From CAUZIZ01 sp965219005 (GTDB lineage Bacteria; Acidobacteriota; UBA6911; RPQK01; JAJDTT01), in assembly GCA_965219005.1 (NCBI GenBank), contig CBDCMS010000003.1, positions 868,001 through 932,000 on the forward strand: a stretch of 64,000 nt of DNA, read 5' to 3'. Positions 63,205-64,000 of this stretch are shown here, one piece after another. Positions within the stretch are counted from its first letter, which is position 1. The number at the start of each line of letters is the position of its first letter. The notes beneath the pieces are model-generated. The model worked only from the letters and a program-made list of their open reading frames with translations, made no database searches and was not told the origin of the DNA. The position numbers and the translations under genes were made by a program.

Positions 63205-64000
63205 CAGCCTGTCGGACTTGACTCACAGGCACTTCTGAAATTTGACGTTTGATCCAAAGTCTTGCACGACCAAGCACGAAATCGATGAATCGTCTGATCT
63301 GCGGCGGTGATTTGGCCGCTGAAACGACCTGGCCCACCTCTTCAGAGGGTGGCACGGGCCAGCTTCGGCTGGCGGCAGGCGAGGTTGTACATTCTTTTCA
63401 GATTCCAGGCGATGCTGGCCAGAGTCCACTCCCCGTCTGCCGCCTCCGCTCCTCGGAGAGAGAACTGCGCAAAGCCCATCACCGATTTGATGATCCCAAA
63501 GACGGGCTCGGGGACAGCTTTGCGTTGCCCGTAGATGGCTCGACCCGCCGGGGTCTTCAACCGGTATCTCATCTGCTCCACCGCATCGGCGTCTTCCCCG
63601 GGTGGCTCCGGTTCTTTCCAGCGTTCGTTCGGCGGCAAGTGGTGGGCTTCCCGCTCGACCGCAATATAGGGAAGGACCGCATGCTCGCTACAAAGCTCCA
63701 CGTTGGCACCACTGAAGTAGCCGTTGTCGGCCAGCAGCTCCTGGGGCCGACCCAACGACTCCGGCAATGCGTGCAGCGCCGCCAGGGCCGGTTTCAGTTC
63801 TTTCTTGTCATTGGCGTTTGGCGTGACATGAACGGCCACAATCAACAGACTGTCGTTATCCACCAGGGCCTGAGCGTTGTAGCATTGCTCAAATCCCCCG
63901 CCCGAGACCGGCATGATCCGAGAATCTTCATCCGTCAGATTGATCTGATCCTGGTCTCGGATTCCTCCTCGGGGCGGTTTGGGTTCGCGACCCTTCGGTT
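63205..64000 (-). mobile_element. IS1182-family insertion sequence, copy 2 (partial, runs off the window)
   Basis: Starts CAGCCTGTCGGACTTGACTC, identical to the inverted right end of copy 1, and continues without a difference that I could see to the window edge. Preceded by TAGG, the likely target repeat. It interrupts the group II intron. Confidence 0.92.
63342..64000 (-). CDS. IS1182-family transposase, copy 2, C-terminal part
   Basis: Carries the C-terminal half of the 7689-9074 transposase, with the same residues (for example LLADNGYFSGANVELCSEHA and VFGIIKSVMGFAQFSLRGAE). The 5' end lies outside the window. No lesion is seen. The apparent identity suggests recent transposition. Confidence 0.9.
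   Translation of the reverse strand, partial: PKGREPKPPRGGIRDQDQINLTDEDSRIMPVSGGGFEQCYNAQALVDNDSLLIVAVHVTPNANDKKELKPALAALHALPESLGRPQELLADNGYFSGANVELCSEHAVLPYIAVEREAHHLPPNERWKEPEPPGEDADAVEQMRYRLKTPAGRAIYGQRKAVPEPVFGIIKSVMGFAQFSLRGAEAADGEWTLASIAWNLKRMYNLACRQPKLARATL

Noticed and set aside
62823..63257. Minus-strand frames of 109-144 codons across the intron region.
   Set aside because: They are antisense to group II intron RNA sequence and have no protein-like features.
1..64000. Amber (TAG) recoding as a general explanation for interrupted genes.
   Set aside because: TAG terminates intact genes (enolase-type, ABC ATPase, GH32-like, PhyH, antitoxin), and TGA lesions and frameshifts also occur; decay is simpler.
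1..64000. CRISPR arrays, rRNA genes, complete tRNA genes, replication origin, prophage structural genes.
   Set aside because: None seen on either strand.

Overview
The window is GC-rich (roughly 60 %) bacterial DNA whose gene content points to an environmental or host-associated Acidobacteriota-like or Planctomycetes-like organism. The clues are a huge secreted IPT/TIG protein of the style common in Solibacter-type Acidobacteria, a PSCyt1/DUF1549-DUF1553 cytochrome protein, a one-Cys sulfatase, GH32-like and BNR sialidase-like beta-propellers, phytanoyl-CoA dioxygenase and enolase-superfamily genes. The assignment is an inference from family content; there is no rRNA or other marker gene. 

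Layout. 1-4.0 kb: the 5' end of a broken surface-protein copy, a BNR sialidase-like gene, an amber-interrupted GH32-like lipoprotein and a gene remnant. 4.2-19 kb: two diverged copies of a cassette made of an Lgt-like membrane enzyme, a secreted protein of unknown function and a very large FN3/PPC surface protein, plus two further deleted fragments of the large protein and a RelE/RHH toxin-antitoxin pair. Copy A has an intact large-protein frame except for an IS1182 insertion, but its lgt carries a nonsense codon. Copy B has an intact lgt, but its large protein carries a nonsense codon and several frameshifts. 19-28.4 kb: one 3106-residue secreted protein (FG-GAP, two beta-helices, surface modules, four IPT repeats). 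28.6-40.9 kb: transporters (EamA, divergent Nramp, an ABC ATPase without permease), FAD oxidoreductase, beta-helix protein, sulfatase, enolase-superfamily enzyme, maleate isomerase/racemase-like enzyme, GH32-like protein, PilZ protein and a three-repeat secreted protein. 41-44 kb: a tandemly duplicated 5' end of a PhyH dioxygenase gene and an IS481 element. 44-56.9 kb: MFS exporter, decayed cytochrome protein, an OsmC gene with a sigma-54 promoter facing a (frameshifted) sigma-54 activator, Na+/H+ antiporter, GAF histidine kinase, cytochrome P460, NTF2-like secreted protein and a broken hydrolase. 57-64 kb: 3' half of tRNA-Pro, XRE regulator, frameshifted IS30, GntR regulator, creatinase-like M24 protein, membrane protein, a DUF2817 remnant, a group II intron 5' part, and a second IS1182 that interrupts the intron and runs off the end.

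Theme. The metabolic genes suggest breakdown and uptake of complex, possibly sulfated, host or algal glycans. The other dominant signal is ongoing decay and rearrangement: about ten genes carry nonsense codons, frameshifts, deletions or insertions, there are four IS elements (three families), one group II intron, and several families of short palindromic intergenic repeats. Some single-base frameshifts, especially in homopolymers, could be assembly errors.
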